DNA of 64,000 nucleotides. It comes from Amycolatopsis japonica. GTDB taxonomy: Bacteria > Actinomycetota > Actinomycetes > Mycobacteriales > Pseudonocardiaceae. Made by a program: the position numbers and the translations under genes. The notes under the pieces are model-generated. The model ran no database searches and was not told where the DNA came from. It was given only the letters and a program-made list of their open reading frames with translations. Every line of letters starts with the position of its first letter. The first letter of the stretch is position 1. Location: contig NZ_CP008953.1 in the NCBI RefSeq assembly GCF_000732925.1, forward strand, positions 5,642,001 through 5,706,000, written 5' to 3'. Of this stretch, positions 41,681 through 51,500 are shown piece by piece.

Positions 41681-44600
41681 CTAGACGTTGCGCCGGTACT
41701 GCCCGCCCACTTCGAAGAACGCCTCGGTGATCTGGCCCAGCGAGCACACCCGCGCCGCGTCCATCAGGACACCGAACAGGTTGCCGCCGCGGGTCGCGGC
41801 CTCGCGCAGCGTCTTGAGCGCGACCTGCGCCTCGGCGTGGTGACGGGTCTGGAAATCCTCGAGCCGCTCCAGCTGCGAACGCTTCTCGTCCTCGGTCGCC
41901 CGCGCGAGTTCCACCTCGACGTCGTTCTCGCCGCCGTTCGGGTTGCGGAAGGTGTTGACGCCGACGATCGGCAGCGTGCCGTCGTGCTTCTGGCGTTCGT
42001 AGAGGATCGACTCGTCCTGGATCTTGCCGCGCTGGTAGCCGGTCTCCATCGCGCCCAGCACCCCGCCGCGCTCGGAGATCCGGTCGAACTCCAGCAGCAC
42101 GGCCTCTTCGACCAGGTCGGTCAGTTCGTCGATGATGAACGAGCCCTGCAGCGGGTTCTCGTTCTTCGACAGGCCCCATTCCTTGTTGATGATCATCTGG
42201 ATGGCCATCGCGCGCCGCACCGAGCTCTCCGACGGCGTGGTGATCGCCTCGTCGAAAGCGTTGGTGTGCAAGGAGTTCGCGTTGTCGTAGAGCGCGCACA
42301 GCGCCTGCAGCGTGGTGCGGATGTCGTTGAAGCTCATCTCCTGCGCGTGCAGCGACCGGCCGGAGGTCTGCACGTGGTACTTGAGCTTCTGCGAGCGCTC
42401 GTTGGCGCCGTAGCGCTCCCGCATCGCGACCGCCCAGATCCGGCGCGCGACCCGGCCCAGCACCGAGTACTCGGCGTCCATGCCGTTGGAGAAGAAGAAC
42501 GACAGGTTCGGCGCGAAGTCGTCGATGTCCATCCCGCGCGCGAGATAGCTTTCGACGTAGGTGAAACCGTTCGACAGGGTGAACGCCAGCTGCGAGATCG
42601 GGTTCGCCCCGGCCTCCGCGATGTGATAGCCGGAGATCGACACCGAGTAGAAGTTCCGGACGCCGTGCTCGATGAACCATTCCTGGATGTCGGCCATCAT
42701 GCGCAGGCTGAACTCGGTGGAGAAGATGCAGGTGTTCTGCCCCTGGTCCTCCTTGAGGATGTCCGCCTGTACAGTGCCGCGGACGTTGCGCAGCGCCCAT
42801 TCGCGCAGTTCGGCGGCCTCGGTTTCGGACGGCTCGCGGCCGTGCTCGGCCTTGAACGCCTCGACGCGCTGGTCGATCGCGGTGTTGAGGAAGAACGCGA
42901 GGATCGTCGGCGCCGGCCCGTTGATCGTCATCGACACCGACGTGCTCGGCGACGTCAGGTCGAAGCCGTCGTAGAGCACCTCCATGTCCTCCAGCGTCGC
43001 GATGGACACGCCCGAGGTGCCGACCTTGCCGTAGATGTCGGGGCGGGTGTGCGGGTCGTGCCCGTACAGCGTCACCGAGTCGAAGGCGGTCGAAAGGCGC
43101 TTCGCGTCGGAATCGGCCGAGAGGAGCTTGAACCGCTTGTTGGTCCGGAACGGGTCGCCCTCGCCGGCGAACATGCGCGCCGGGTCCTCACCCTCGCGCT
43201 TGAACGGGAAGACACCCGCGGTGTAAGGGAAGTATCCGGGCAGGTGCTCGCGGCGCAGGAACGACAGCAGCTCGCCGGATTCGGTGTAGCGCGGCAGCGC
43301 CACGCGCGGGATCCGGTTGCCGGACAGCGTGTCGCGCCAGAGCTGGGTGTGCAGCTCCTTGTCGCGGATCTTCACGACCAGCTCGTCGGCGCGGTAGGAC
43401 TCGGCCAGCTCCTGGAAGCGCGCCAGGAGATTCGTCGACTCACCGTCCACATCGGACTCAGCGGCGGCGAGCAGGCCGTCGAGCGCGTCGGTGCTCGCGT
43501 CGACGGCGGCCAGCGCCTCCTTGGCGGCGGCGAGATGCTCGCGTTTGCGCAGCGCGGCGACCTGCTGCTCGGTCTTGGTGTGGTAACCGCGGACGGTCTC
43601 GGAGATCTCCGCGAGATAGCGCGTCCGGTTCGCCGGGATGATCGTGCTGGCGTCGGTGGAGACCTTGCCCTCGACCTTCGGGAGCACGCCGGGCGATACG
43701 GTCAGCCCGCGTTCGGCGAGGGTGTCGCGTAGGTGCTGGTAGAGCGCGGTGACGCCGTCGTCGTTGAACTTCGCGGCGCTGGTGCCGTAGACCGGCATGT
43801 CCTCGGGCGAGGAGCTGAACGCCTCGCGGTTGCGCACGAGCTGGCGCGCGACGTCGCGACGGGCGTCTTCGGCGCCGCGGCGCTCGAACTTGTTGATCGC
43901 CACCGCGTCGGCGAAGTCGAGCATGTCGATCTTCTCCAGCTGCGACGCCGCGCCGAACTCCGGCGTCATGACGTACAGCGACTGGTCCACGTAGTCGACG
44001 ATGCCAGCGTCGCCCTGGCCGATACCGGGCGTCTCGACGATCACGAGATCGAAGCCCGCCGCCTTGCAGGCGAGGATGGACTCGGAAAGCCCGGTGGGGA
44101 TCTCGCCGCTGGTGGTCCGCGTGGCGAGGGACCGGAAGTAGACCGGGCTGCCGTCGAGGCAGTTCATCCGGATACGGTCGCCGAGCAGCGCTCCCCCACC
44201 CTTGCGGCGCGACGGGTCGACGGCCAGCACGGCGATGCGGAGCTTGTCCTCCTGATCCAGCCGGAACCGGCGGATCAGCTCGTCGGTGAGCGACGACTTG
44301 CCCGAACCACCCGTCCCGGTGATGCCGAGGACCGGCACGGTCCGCGACTTGGCGGTCTCCGTGATCTTGCCGAGCAGCTCCTGCGGCAGCGATTCGCGCT
44401 GGAGCTGCGTGATGACCCGGGACAACGCCGGGATGTCACCCGAAAGCAGTTTGTCGAGCGAGCCGGGCGATTGTGCCGCGAGATCGGTGTCGCAGGCCTT
44501 GATCATCAGGTTGATCATGCCCGGGAGGCCCATCTCGTAGCCGTCTTCCGGCGAGAAGATCCGCGCGACACCCCGCGAGTGCAGCAGGTCGATCTCCTCG

Positions 44601-44917
44601 CGGACGATGACGCCGCCACCGCCGCCGAACACCTTGATATGCCCAGCGCCGCGCTCGTTGAGCAGCTCGACCAGGTACGAGAAGTACTCGACGTGCCCGC
44701 CCTGGTAGGCGCTGATGGCCACACCTTGGACGTCCTCGGCGATGGCCGCGGTCGCGACCTCGTCGACCGACCGGTTGTGCCCGAGGTGCACGACCTCCGC
44801 GCCCTGCGACTGCAGGATCCGCCGCATGATGTTGATGGACGCGTCGTGTCCGTCGAAGAGGCTCGACGCCGTCACGAAGCGAACGGGGTTCACGGGCCGG
44901 TGCAGATCGCTGCTCAT
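41681..44917 (-). CDS. icmF: IcmF, fused isobutyryl-CoA mutase
   Basis: A 1078-residue fusion. Residues 1-140 form the B12-binding domain with cobalt-ligand His24 in FDGHDASIN. About 190-430 is a MeaB-like G-protein chaperone with Walker A GTGGSGKSS (201-209), AVDPSRRKGGGALLGDR and NKFERRGAED as base-specificity region. The remaining ~560 residues are the acyl-CoA mutase barrel. It interconverts isobutyryl-CoA and n-butyryl-CoA, and relatives act on pivalyl-CoA. It may recycle branched acyl-CoAs; a direct steroid link is not shown. GGAGGG abuts the ATG. Confidence 0.93.
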   Translation of the reverse strand: MSSDLHRPVNPVRFVTASSLFDGHDASINIMRRILQSQGAEVVHLGHNRSVDEVATAAIAEDVQGVAISAYQGGHVEYFSYLVELLNERGAGHIKVFGGGGGVIVREEIDLLHSRGVARIFSPEDGYEMGLPGMINLMIKACDTDLAAQSPGSLDKLLSGDIPALSRVITQLQRESLPQELLGKITETAKSRTVPVLGITGTGGSGKSSLTDELIRRFRLDQEDKLRIAVLAVDPSRRKGGGALLGDRIRMNCLDGSPVYFRSLATRTTSGEIPTGLSESILACKAAGFDLVIVETPGIGQGDAGIVDYVDQSLYVMTPEFGAASQLEKIDMLDFADAVAINKFERRGAEDARRDVARQLVRNREAFSSSPEDMPVYGTSAAKFNDDGVTALYQHLRDTLAERGLTVSPGVLPKVEGKVSTDASTIIPANRTRYLAEISETVRGYHTKTEQQVAALRKREHLAAAKEALAAVDASTDALDGLLAAAESDVDGESTNLLARFQELAESYRADELVVKIRDKELHTQLWRDTLSGNRIPRVALPRYTESGELLSFLRREHLPGYFPYTAGVFPFKREGEDPARMFAGEGDPFRTNKRFKLLSADSDAKRLSTAFDSVTLYGHDPHTRPDIYGKVGTSGVSIATLEDMEVLYDGFDLTSPSTSVSMTINGPAPTILAFFLNTAIDQRVEAFKAEHGREPSETEAAELREWALRNVRGTVQADILKEDQGQNTCIFSTEFSLRMMADIQEWFIEHGVRNFYSVSISGYHIAEAGANPISQLAFTLSNGFTYVESYLARGMDIDDFAPNLSFFFSNGMDAEYSVLGRVARRIWAVAMRERYGANERSQKLKYHVQTSGRSLHAQEMSFNDIRTTLQALCALYDNANSLHTNAFDEAITTPSESSVRRAMAIQMIINKEWGLSKNENPLQGSFIIDELTDLVEEAVLLEFDRISERGGVLGAMETGYQRGKIQDESILYERQKHDGTLPIVGVNTFRNPNGGENDVEVELARATEDEKRSQLERLEDFQTRHHAEAQVALKTLREAATRGGNLFGVLMDAARVCSLGQITEAFFEVGGQYRRNV

Positions 44918-44928
44918 CCCTCCAAAAT

Positions 44929-44944
44929 ACTAGGACTTCCTACT
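44929..44944. promoter_or_regulatory. Inverted repeat before icmF
   Basis: ACTAGGACTTCCTACT: 7-bp arms with one mismatch around CT, 12 bp upstream of the icmF ATG. A possible operator; the regulator is unknown. Confidence 0.4.
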
Positions 44945-45014
44945 GTTTTAAACCCATCCACTCCCGTGATGGCGCTCTCACTCGTCCTTGACAGATCGAC
45001 GCGCACCAGTATAT

Positions 45015-45030
45015 TCAACCTGAAGGTTAA
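45015..45030. promoter_or_regulatory. ArsR-type operator
   Basis: TTCAACCTGAAGGTTAA region with the perfect palindrome AACCTGAAGGTT (45017-45028), 24 bp before the ArsR start. AACCT...AGGTT sites are typical in front of ArsR genes that control SRPBCC or DUF899 partners. Confidence 0.6.
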
Positions 45031-45052
45031 ACAACCGATTGATTGAGCAGCG

Positions 45053-45391
45053 ATGACCACTGATCAGCTCAGCGCCACGTTCGCCGCACTGGCGGACCCC
45101 ACCCGGCGGGCGATCCTCGCCCGGCTCGCCACCGGCGAGGCCAGTGTCAACGAGCTGGCCGAACCCTTTCCGGTCAGCCTCCAAGCCGTCTCGAAACACC
45201 TCAAGGTCCTCGAGCGCGCGGGCTTGATCAGCCGGAGCCGGACCGCGCAATGGCGGCCCTGCCGGCTGGAGGCCGCCCCGCTCGGCGACGTCTCCGCGTG
45301 GGTCGAGCGCTACCGGCGCTTCTGGGAAGGCGGTTTCGACCGCATGGAAGAACACCTGGCCGAACTTCAGAAAGGCGAACACGATGCCTGA
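45053..45391 (+). CDS. ArsR-family winged-helix repressor
   Basis: A 112-residue ArsR protein: FAALADPTRRAILARLATGEASVN, shown in part (ALADPTRRAILARL), then the recognition helix PVSLQAVSKHLKVLERAGLI, and a basic wing SRTAQWRPCRLE. No metal-site cysteines apart from one, so it is probably of the non-metal subgroup. It overlaps the DUF899 gene by 8 bp and likely autoregulates the pair through the palindrome upstream. Confidence 0.9.
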   Translation: MTTDQLSATFAALADPTRRAILARLATGEASVNELAEPFPVSLQAVSKHLKVLERAGLISRSRTAQWRPCRLEAAPLGDVSAWVERYRRFWEGGFDRMEEHLAELQKGEHDA

Positions 45392-46037
45392 GACCGCCAC
45401 CCTGCCGTCGATCGTCTCGGCCGACGAATGGCGGATCGCCCGAGACGCGTTGCTGGCGAAGGAAAAAGAACTCACCCGTGCCGCGGACGCGGTCGCCGCC
45501 GAACGGCGACGCCTGCCGATGGTCCGCTTCGACGGCGGATACGAATTCGAAGGCCCCCAGGGCAAGATGACCCTGCTGGACCTCTTCGAGGGACGACGTC
45601 AGCTGATCGTCTACCACTTCATGCTCGGCCCCGGGCAGAAGGCGGGCTGCCCCGGCTGCTCGATGCTCGTGGACAACATCGGCCACCTCGCCCACCTGCA
45701 CGCCCGCGACACCACGCTGTACGTGGTCGCGCCGGCGTCGCTGCCCGAGATCGAGCGGTACAAGGAGCGCATGGGCTGGACCATGCCCTGGGTCTCGACC
45801 GTCGACTCCTTCAACCCGGACTCCGGTATCGACGGCGGCTTCGGCGTCAGCGTCTTCCTGCGCGACGGCGACGACGTGTTCCGCACGTACTTCACCACCG
45901 GCCGCGGCGCGGACCAGCTGGTGGGGACGCTGCGCTACCTGGACCTGACGCCGCTCGGGCGGCAGGAGGCCTGGGAGGAGGCCGGCCGCGGGACCGACGG
46001 CCCCGGGCACTGGTGGAAGCGCCACGACGAGTACTGA
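45384..46037 (+). CDS. DUF899 thioredoxin-like protein
   Basis: A 217-residue DUF899 protein: EWRIARDALLAKEKELTRA at the N-terminus, YEFEGPQGKMTLLDLFEGR, then YHFMLGPGQKAGCPGCSMLV with a CPGC redox-like motif, and a closing HWWKRHDEY. The fold is thioredoxin-like and the family is often paired with ArsR repressors. Substrate unknown. It overlaps the arsR gene by 8 bp, so the two are co-translated. Confidence 0.88.
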   Translation: MPETATLPSIVSADEWRIARDALLAKEKELTRAADAVAAERRRLPMVRFDGGYEFEGPQGKMTLLDLFEGRRQLIVYHFMLGPGQKAGCPGCSMLVDNIGHLAHLHARDTTLYVVAPASLPEIERYKERMGWTMPWVSTVDSFNPDSGIDGGFGVSVFLRDGDDVFRTYFTTGRGADQLVGTLRYLDLTPLGRQEAWEEAGRGTDGPGHWWKRHDEY

Positions 46038-46042
46038 GCCGC

Positions 46043-46096
46043 CCGCATTTAGTCCTCTGAATGCGCCCAGGCGCATTCAGAGGACTAAATGCGGGA
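46043..46096. repeat. Perfect long palindrome, 26-bp arms, 2-nt loop
   Basis: Arms 46043-46068 and 46071-46096 are perfect reverse complements. Within an arm, GCATT and AATGC at its ends pair too. It lies 5 bp past the DUF899 stop, between two rightward genes. The 26-bp stem is among the longest perfect ones in the window. Confidence 0.93.
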
Positions 46097-46180
46097 AGGT
46101 GTGTCGAGAACCCGGCGGCCGCTCCGACCCCTTGGTGTCCGGCGCCCGGAAGGCGGGCGCCACACCGAAGGGATCAAGCC

Positions 46181-46738
46181 ATGCGCAAGCTCGTCTACGC
46201 CGTCCACACCTCGCTCGACGGCCACATCGAAGGGCCGAAGGGCGAGTTCGACTGGGCCGAGATGGGCTCCGACCTGTCCGGCCACTCCAAGGAACTCACC
46301 GGCCGCGCCGACACCCTCGTCTACGGGCGGCGCGTCTGGGAGATGATGTCGTCGTACTGGCCGGAGGCCGAGACGATCTCGGACCACCCGCACGATCTGG
46401 AGTACGCCCCGATCTGGCGCGAGACGCCGAAGATCGTGTTCTCCCGGACCCTCGACAAGGCCGGCTGGAACACCGAGGTGATCGGCGGTGACCTCACCGA
46501 ACGGGTCACCGAACTCAAAAGCAGGCCTGGTAAGGATCTGCTGCTGATGGGCGGGGCCGAACTCGCCACCGCGCTGTCGGACCGCGGCCTGATCGACGAG
46601 GCCCACGTCGTCGTGCACCCGGTGGTGCTCGGCGGCGGCAAGCAGCTGTTCGGAGGCGGCGTGCGCACGAACCTGCGGCTCACCGGCACCCGGACGATGG
46701 ACGGGCGCGCGGTCCTGCTGACCTACGAAAAGGCGTGA
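46181..46738 (+). CDS. RibD/dihydrofolate reductase-like domain protein
   Basis: A 185-residue protein of the RibD C-terminal/DHFR-like family: VYAVHTSLDGHIEGPKGEFDW, TLVYGRRVWEMMSSYWPE and DLLLMGGAELATALSDRGLIDE, with the end strand RAVLLTYEKA. These stand-alone proteins are common in actinobacteria near ArsR/SRPBCC pairs; reaction unknown, NADPH binding likely. ATG follows AAGGGATC. Confidence 0.85.
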   Translation: MRKLVYAVHTSLDGHIEGPKGEFDWAEMGSDLSGHSKELTGRADTLVYGRRVWEMMSSYWPEAETISDHPHDLEYAPIWRETPKIVFSRTLDKAGWNTEVIGGDLTERVTELKSRPGKDLLLMGGAELATALSDRGLIDEAHVVVHPVVLGGGKQLFGGGVRTNLRLTGTRTMDGRAVLLTYEKA

Positions 46739-46775
46739 AACCTGGGCGGCAGCCCCTACGCTGCCGCCGTCAGGA

Positions 46776-47387
46776 TCACCTCGCGTTGCTCGCCCGCAAC
46801 GCGATCCACTGCCGCATCGCGTACTCGACGAGCGTGATCAGCGTCTGCTTCGTCGACTCCCGCTCCCGCGCGTCACACCGGACGATCGGGATGTTGGGGT
46901 CGATCGACAGCGCTTCACGCACGTCGTTGATGTCGTGCTCGAGGATGCCGTCGAAGGTGTTCACCCCGACGATATAGGGCAGGCCCCGGTCCTCGAAGAA
47001 GTCGATCGGCGCGAACGAATCGGCCAGCCGTCGCGTGTCGGCCAGCACCACAGCGCCGATCGCGCCGCGGACGAGGTCGTCCCACATGAACCAGAACCGC
47101 TGCTGCCCGGGCGTGCCGAACAGGTAGAGGATCAGGTCCGCGTCCAGGGAGACCCGGCCGAAGTCCATCGCGACCGTGGTGGTCGATTTGTTGGGCGTCT
47201 GGTCGAGGTTGTCGATCCCCCGACTGGCGTCCGTCATCATCGCCTCGGTGGTGAGCGGGACGATCTCCGACACCGAACCGACGAAGGTCGTCTTGCCCGC
47301 ACCGAAGCCACCCGCCACGACGATCTTCGCGGATGTCATGGTCGGGGGCGCGGTTTCCCGCGGTGCCTTAAAGCCGACGGAGTCCAC
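46776..47387 (-). CDS. cvnD: CvnD, conservon Ras-like GTPase
   Basis: A 203-residue small GTPase-like protein: Walker A GGFGAGKT (26-33), FGTPGQQRFWFMWDDLVRGA in place of the switch II DxxGQ, and GVNTFDG for the base site. The GTG at 47387 gives the MDSVGF start typical of CvnD and overlaps cvnC by 20 bp, the usual conservon arrangement. It works with CvnA-C as a membrane signalling unit, reminiscent of eukaryotic G-protein modules. Confidence 0.92.
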   Translation of the reverse strand: MDSVGFKAPRETAPPTMTSAKIVVAGGFGAGKTTFVGSVSEIVPLTTEAMMTDASRGIDNLDQTPNKSTTTVAMDFGRVSLDADLILYLFGTPGQQRFWFMWDDLVRGAIGAVVLADTRRLADSFAPIDFFEDRGLPYIVGVNTFDGILEHDINDVREALSIDPNIPIVRCDARERESTKQTLITLVEYAMRQWIALRASNAR

Positions 47388-48114
47388 TCAAAACCCTTTC
47401 CATCAACACCAGATGTGCCTCGGCGCCGTCATTGCCCGAAATCGTCTTGTGCACGCTGACCAGCCCCGCGTCCGCCGCGTCGCTGATCAGCACGCGTGCC
47501 ACACCCAGTGGTACGCGCAGGGTAGCCGCGATCTCGGCGACCGAACGCGGGGTGCGGCACTCCTCGATGATCGAAACGCACTCGATCTGGTCCGCGGCCA
47601 CCGCGGGGAGGCTACCCGCCGCGACATGGTCCTTGGTGGAGATGAGGGTCTCCAGCTCGAGAGCGTAGTTCGCCTTGGTCCGGCCCCCGGTGAGGGCATA
47701 GGGACGGACGATCGCCGTCTCTTCGAGCGGCGACGGCGCCTGCTCGAAGACGGCGGGCATGATGAACTCGCCGCTGGGTGGGCCCGGGTCGAAAAGACCA
47801 CCTGGTCTCGGCCCGACGGCACCTGCGCCGCTGTCGGGTGGAGAGGCAAGTGAGGTCACGCGGTCTCCTTGATCGGTCGGCTGCGGGACTGCCGGTTCCC
47901 CGGTGGCGTGTGCCCCGCCCACCTGGGAATCCTCTGACTGCTTGCTCTTCTTGCGCTTCCGACGACCACGACCCGAATCCAAGGTGAAGCCGTTGAGGAC
48001 GTCGGCGAACGTGCCGTCGTCCCGTGAACCGGCGGCATTGACAGCCCCCGCGTGCGGAGGCTGGTGTTCACCCGTCCCCGGCGGCTCGCCGAAGGATCCG
48101 GATCCGGTGCTCAT
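47368..48114 (-). CDS. cvnC: CvnC, DUF742 protein
   Basis: A 248-residue protein. The C-terminal ~115 residues are the DUF742 winged-helix domain (VRPYALTGGRTKANYALELETL start; PRSVAEIAATLRVPLGVARVLISD; end HLVLMERVLSGLRRL). The N-terminal half is a long disordered Gly/Pro/Ser-rich extension with a basic stretch RGRRKRKKSK, longer than in many CvnC proteins. It overlaps cvnD and follows cvnB by 7 bp. Confidence 0.9.
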   Translation of the reverse strand: MSTGSGSFGEPPGTGEHQPPHAGAVNAAGSRDDGTFADVLNGFTLDSGRGRRKRKKSKQSEDSQVGGAHATGEPAVPQPTDQGDRVTSLASPPDSGAGAVGPRPGGLFDPGPPSGEFIMPAVFEQAPSPLEETAIVRPYALTGGRTKANYALELETLISTKDHVAAGSLPAVAADQIECVSIIEECRTPRSVAEIAATLRVPLGVARVLISDAADAGLVSVHKTISGNDGAEAHLVLMERVLSGLRRL

Positions 48115-48121
48115 CGGGACA

Positions 48122-48574
48122 TCATCCCACCGGTTCGCCGATCAGCGACCCACCGGCGCCCTGCAATTGTGCGCGGAGTTCCGGGGTGAGGATCTGGCCG
48201 ACGCGATCGACGAGCATCGTCATCTCGTAGGCGACCTGTCCGATGTCGCAGTTGGGGGCGGCGAGGATGGCCAGGCAGGAGCCGTCACTGATGGACATCA
48301 GCACCATGATGCCGAGTTCCATCTCGACGACGGTCTCGTTGACCGCGCCCGCTTCGAAGCAGCGCGCGGCGCCCTGGGTCAGGCTCACCAGGCCGGACGC
48401 GACGGCGGCCAGCTGATCGGCGCGGTCCAGCGGAAGCCTGCTGGACGCGGTGAGCAGGAGGCCGTCCGCCGACACGACCACGGCGTGCGCCACTCCGGGT
48501 ACCCGCTCGGCGAAGTCGTTCACCAGCCACCCGAACTGGTTCTGCTGGGGCTGGGCCGGGTTCGGCGAGGTCAT
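48122..48574 (-). CDS. cvnB: CvnB, roadblock/LC7 protein
   Basis: A 150-residue roadblock/LC7 domain protein: FGWLVNDFAERVPGVAHAVVV, SADGLLLTASSRLPLDRADQ and GIMVLMSISDGSCLAILAAP. In conservons it is the GTPase-regulating partner of CvnD. Its start overlaps the cvnA stop (ATGA). Confidence 0.92.
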   Translation of the reverse strand: MTSPNPAQPQQNQFGWLVNDFAERVPGVAHAVVVSADGLLLTASSRLPLDRADQLAAVASGLVSLTQGAARCFEAGAVNETVVEMELGIMVLMSISDGSCLAILAAPNCDIGQVAYEMTMLVDRVGQILTPELRAQLQGAGGSLIGEPVG

Positions 48575-51500
48575 TCACCCTCCAGGGTTTCGTGGTTGCC
48601 TTCGGTCGCCTGGGCTGTGTGGTGCCGTCCGCGCTGGATGCCCTGCTGGAAACTGCTCAGGCGACCGCGCACGTCGTGCGCGTCTCGCTGTGGTCGGGGG
48701 GTGACCGCCCCGGCGGGCGGTCCCGCGCTGCCCGGGAGCAACTGCTCCCCGCGACGGCGCCTGGGTAATCCTGCCGAAGTCATCCGCGAGGGCACGGACT
48801 GGGACACCGCTTGGGCGGCTTTCCAGCCCTCGTCGGAGCCGAAGTTCCAGGCGTCCGTCCGCTCGGTGGCGGCGACCGGCTCCGGTTCCGGGGTCGCTGC
48901 CTGCGGTTTCCTGCTCGGCAACGCGGCGGGCGGGGCCGCCGGACGCTCGGCCGTCTCCGGCGCCTTCACGGGCTCGGGTGCCTTCGACGCTTCAGGTGCC
49001 TTCGACGGCTCGGGTGCCTTCGCGGGCTCGGGCTTCGTGTCCGGCTGGGCGGTCGCCGTCTCGGCGGCGGCCGGCGTGGCCTTGTCCGCCGCTTCCTTGC
49101 GGCCTCGTTTGACGCCCTGCTGGAAACTGCTCAGGCGGCCGCGCACGTCCGCCGGGTCGCGGACCGGCAGTTCCGCTTTGGCGGCGGGTTCGGCGGCCGG
49201 GACCGACGACGCCGCGCTGCCCGGCAGAAGCTGCTCGCCCTTGCGGCGACGCGGCAGCCCGGCCTGGGTGAACGTCGACGGGGCATTCTGGGAGACCTCC
49301 TGCACCGTGCGGAAGGCCTTGTCGCTGGCGAAGTCCCAGTTGCGGGCTTCCTGCTCGGCGGTGGGAGCGGCCTCGGCCACCTTCTCCGCTTCGGGCTCCT
49401 TCGTCCCCGGCTTCTCCTTCTTGGCCGCGGGTTCCGCCGCGGGCTTTTCCGGAGCGGGCGCGGGCGAACGGAACCACGCCGAGAGCATCTCGTCGAAGAT
49501 CGGCGTCGTCTCCGATTTGGGCGCCGCGGTCGGCGCCGCCGGTGCGGCGGGCGCCGGGGTGGCCGCCTGGTTCCACCACTCGCTCAGCGTCGTGTTGTTC
49601 TTGGCCTCGAACAGTTCCTTGCCGCTGGGCAGATCGCCGTCCGCCGGGGCGGGCTTGTCCGCCTCCTTGGCCACCGGTTCGGACTCGGGCTCGGCGGCGG
49701 GTTCCGGTTCGGGACGGCGGGGCTCCGGCGCGGGCGGTGTCGTCTCGTCCCTGGGGATCGGGCTGAACAGCGCCGTTCCCGAGATCTCCAGATCGGACGG
49801 CGGCCGTGCCTCCTGGGGGTGGCTGTGCCCGTTCACCCCGGATTTGGTGTGCCCGGCCAGATCGCCTGCCGACGGCCACCGCTCGCCACCCTGCGACGGG
49901 ACGCTCGGCATCGCCGGGCGCGAACCGTTCGTGGGCCGCTGGCGGCGGGGAAGGCCGCCCGGCTGCTGCGGCGGCAACGGCGCGAGACGCTGGGTGATCG
50001 GGCCGGTCGCGGGGCCGGGGTCTCCCCCGGGCGGGGCCATCACCAGATCCGCCGGGACCGAGACGGTGGCGCGCACGCCGACGATGTCCTTGCCGCCGTG
50101 CAGCGAGACCCCGATGCGGTGCCTGCTGGCGAGCCGTCCGACGACGAACAGGCCCATCCGGCGCGAAGTGGTGAGGTCGACGTTGGGGGCTTCGGTGAGC
50201 CGGGCGTTGGCCTCGGCGACCTCGGCCTCGTTCATGCCGATGCCCTTGTCGAGGATGTCGATGCCGAACGAGCCGTCTTCGACGAGCCTGGTCGCGACGG
50301 TCACCTGGGTCTCCGGCGCGGAGAACGCCGTGGCGTTGTCCAGCAGTTCGGCGATCAGGCGCATCAGGTCGTTGGCCGCGTACCCGACCAGCCGCACCGG
50401 CGGCGGGTTCTGCACGGTGACCCGTTGGTACTGCTCGATCTCGGACACCGCCGCGCGCACGACGTCGGTCGCGGAGACGGGCTGGCCGGACCGCCTGCCC
50501 GGCTCGGCGCCGGAGAGGACCATCAGGTTCTCGTTGTTGCGGCGCATCCGGGTGGCGAGGTGGTCCAGCTGGAACAGCGTGGCCAGCTGGTCGGCGTCCT
50601 CTTCGTCGCGCTCCAGCCGCTCGATCAGCTGCAGCTGCCGCTGCACGAGGCTCTGGCTGCGGCGAGAGAGGTTGACGAACACGTTGCTGTAGCCGGTGCG
50701 CATCGAGGCCTGCTCGGTGGCCAGGCGCAGCGCCTGGTGGTGCACCTTGTCGAAGGCCCTGGCGACCTCGCCGATCTCGTCGTCGCTGCCGACCGGGACC
50801 GGCCGCACGTCGGTGCCCTGCGAGCGGCCCTCCTGGATGTTGCGGACCGCGTCGGGCAGCTGCTTCTCCGCGACGTCGAGTGCGCTGGCGCGCAATACCT
50901 TCAGCGAACGCAGCAGCTGGCGGGTGATGAGGAAGACGACGGCGACGGCGAGCACCATCGCGCCGAACAGCAGGACCGCGAGCAGACCCGCGCCGCTGCT
51001 GGCGTCGTCGACCAGTTCGGCCGACACCGCGCTCGTCTCGGCGCCGAATTTGTTCGCGACCTCGCCGACCTTGCCGATCACCGCGGTCGACGCGTCGGTC
51101 CAGCCCTGCGCGGACAACGTGCGGAACGCTTGCGCCGACGGGGTTCCCTGCTCACCGAGCGCGGTTTTCGCCAGCCTGTCACGGTTTTCCATCGCCTGGT
51201 CGGTGACGGCGGCGCCGAACTCCTGGCGCTGCTGTTCCGACGCGGCGGCGCGGAAGTCGGTGAGCCGGTCGGTCAGCCGGAGTTCGGCGGTGCGCAGCTG
51301 GTCGAGCTCGCTCGGCGCGAGGCTCGACCGCGCGATGCCGAAGGAGACCAGGGCCTGGCTCAGCGACAGTTGTTCCTTCATCACGGCGAGGTCGTGCAGC
51401 GCCGTCGGGGTGCCGCCGAGGTCGTCCTGGCTGGCGCCTGCCGCCAGCGCGGTGTCGAGGGCGAGCAGCGCGGTGGTCACCTCGGTGTACTCGCCGATCG

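Noticed and set aside
41681..44917. Methylmalonyl-CoA mutase (propionate arm of steroid catabolism)
   Set aside because: The fused B12 domain, G-protein and mutase order is that of IcmF, not the MutA/MutB pair.
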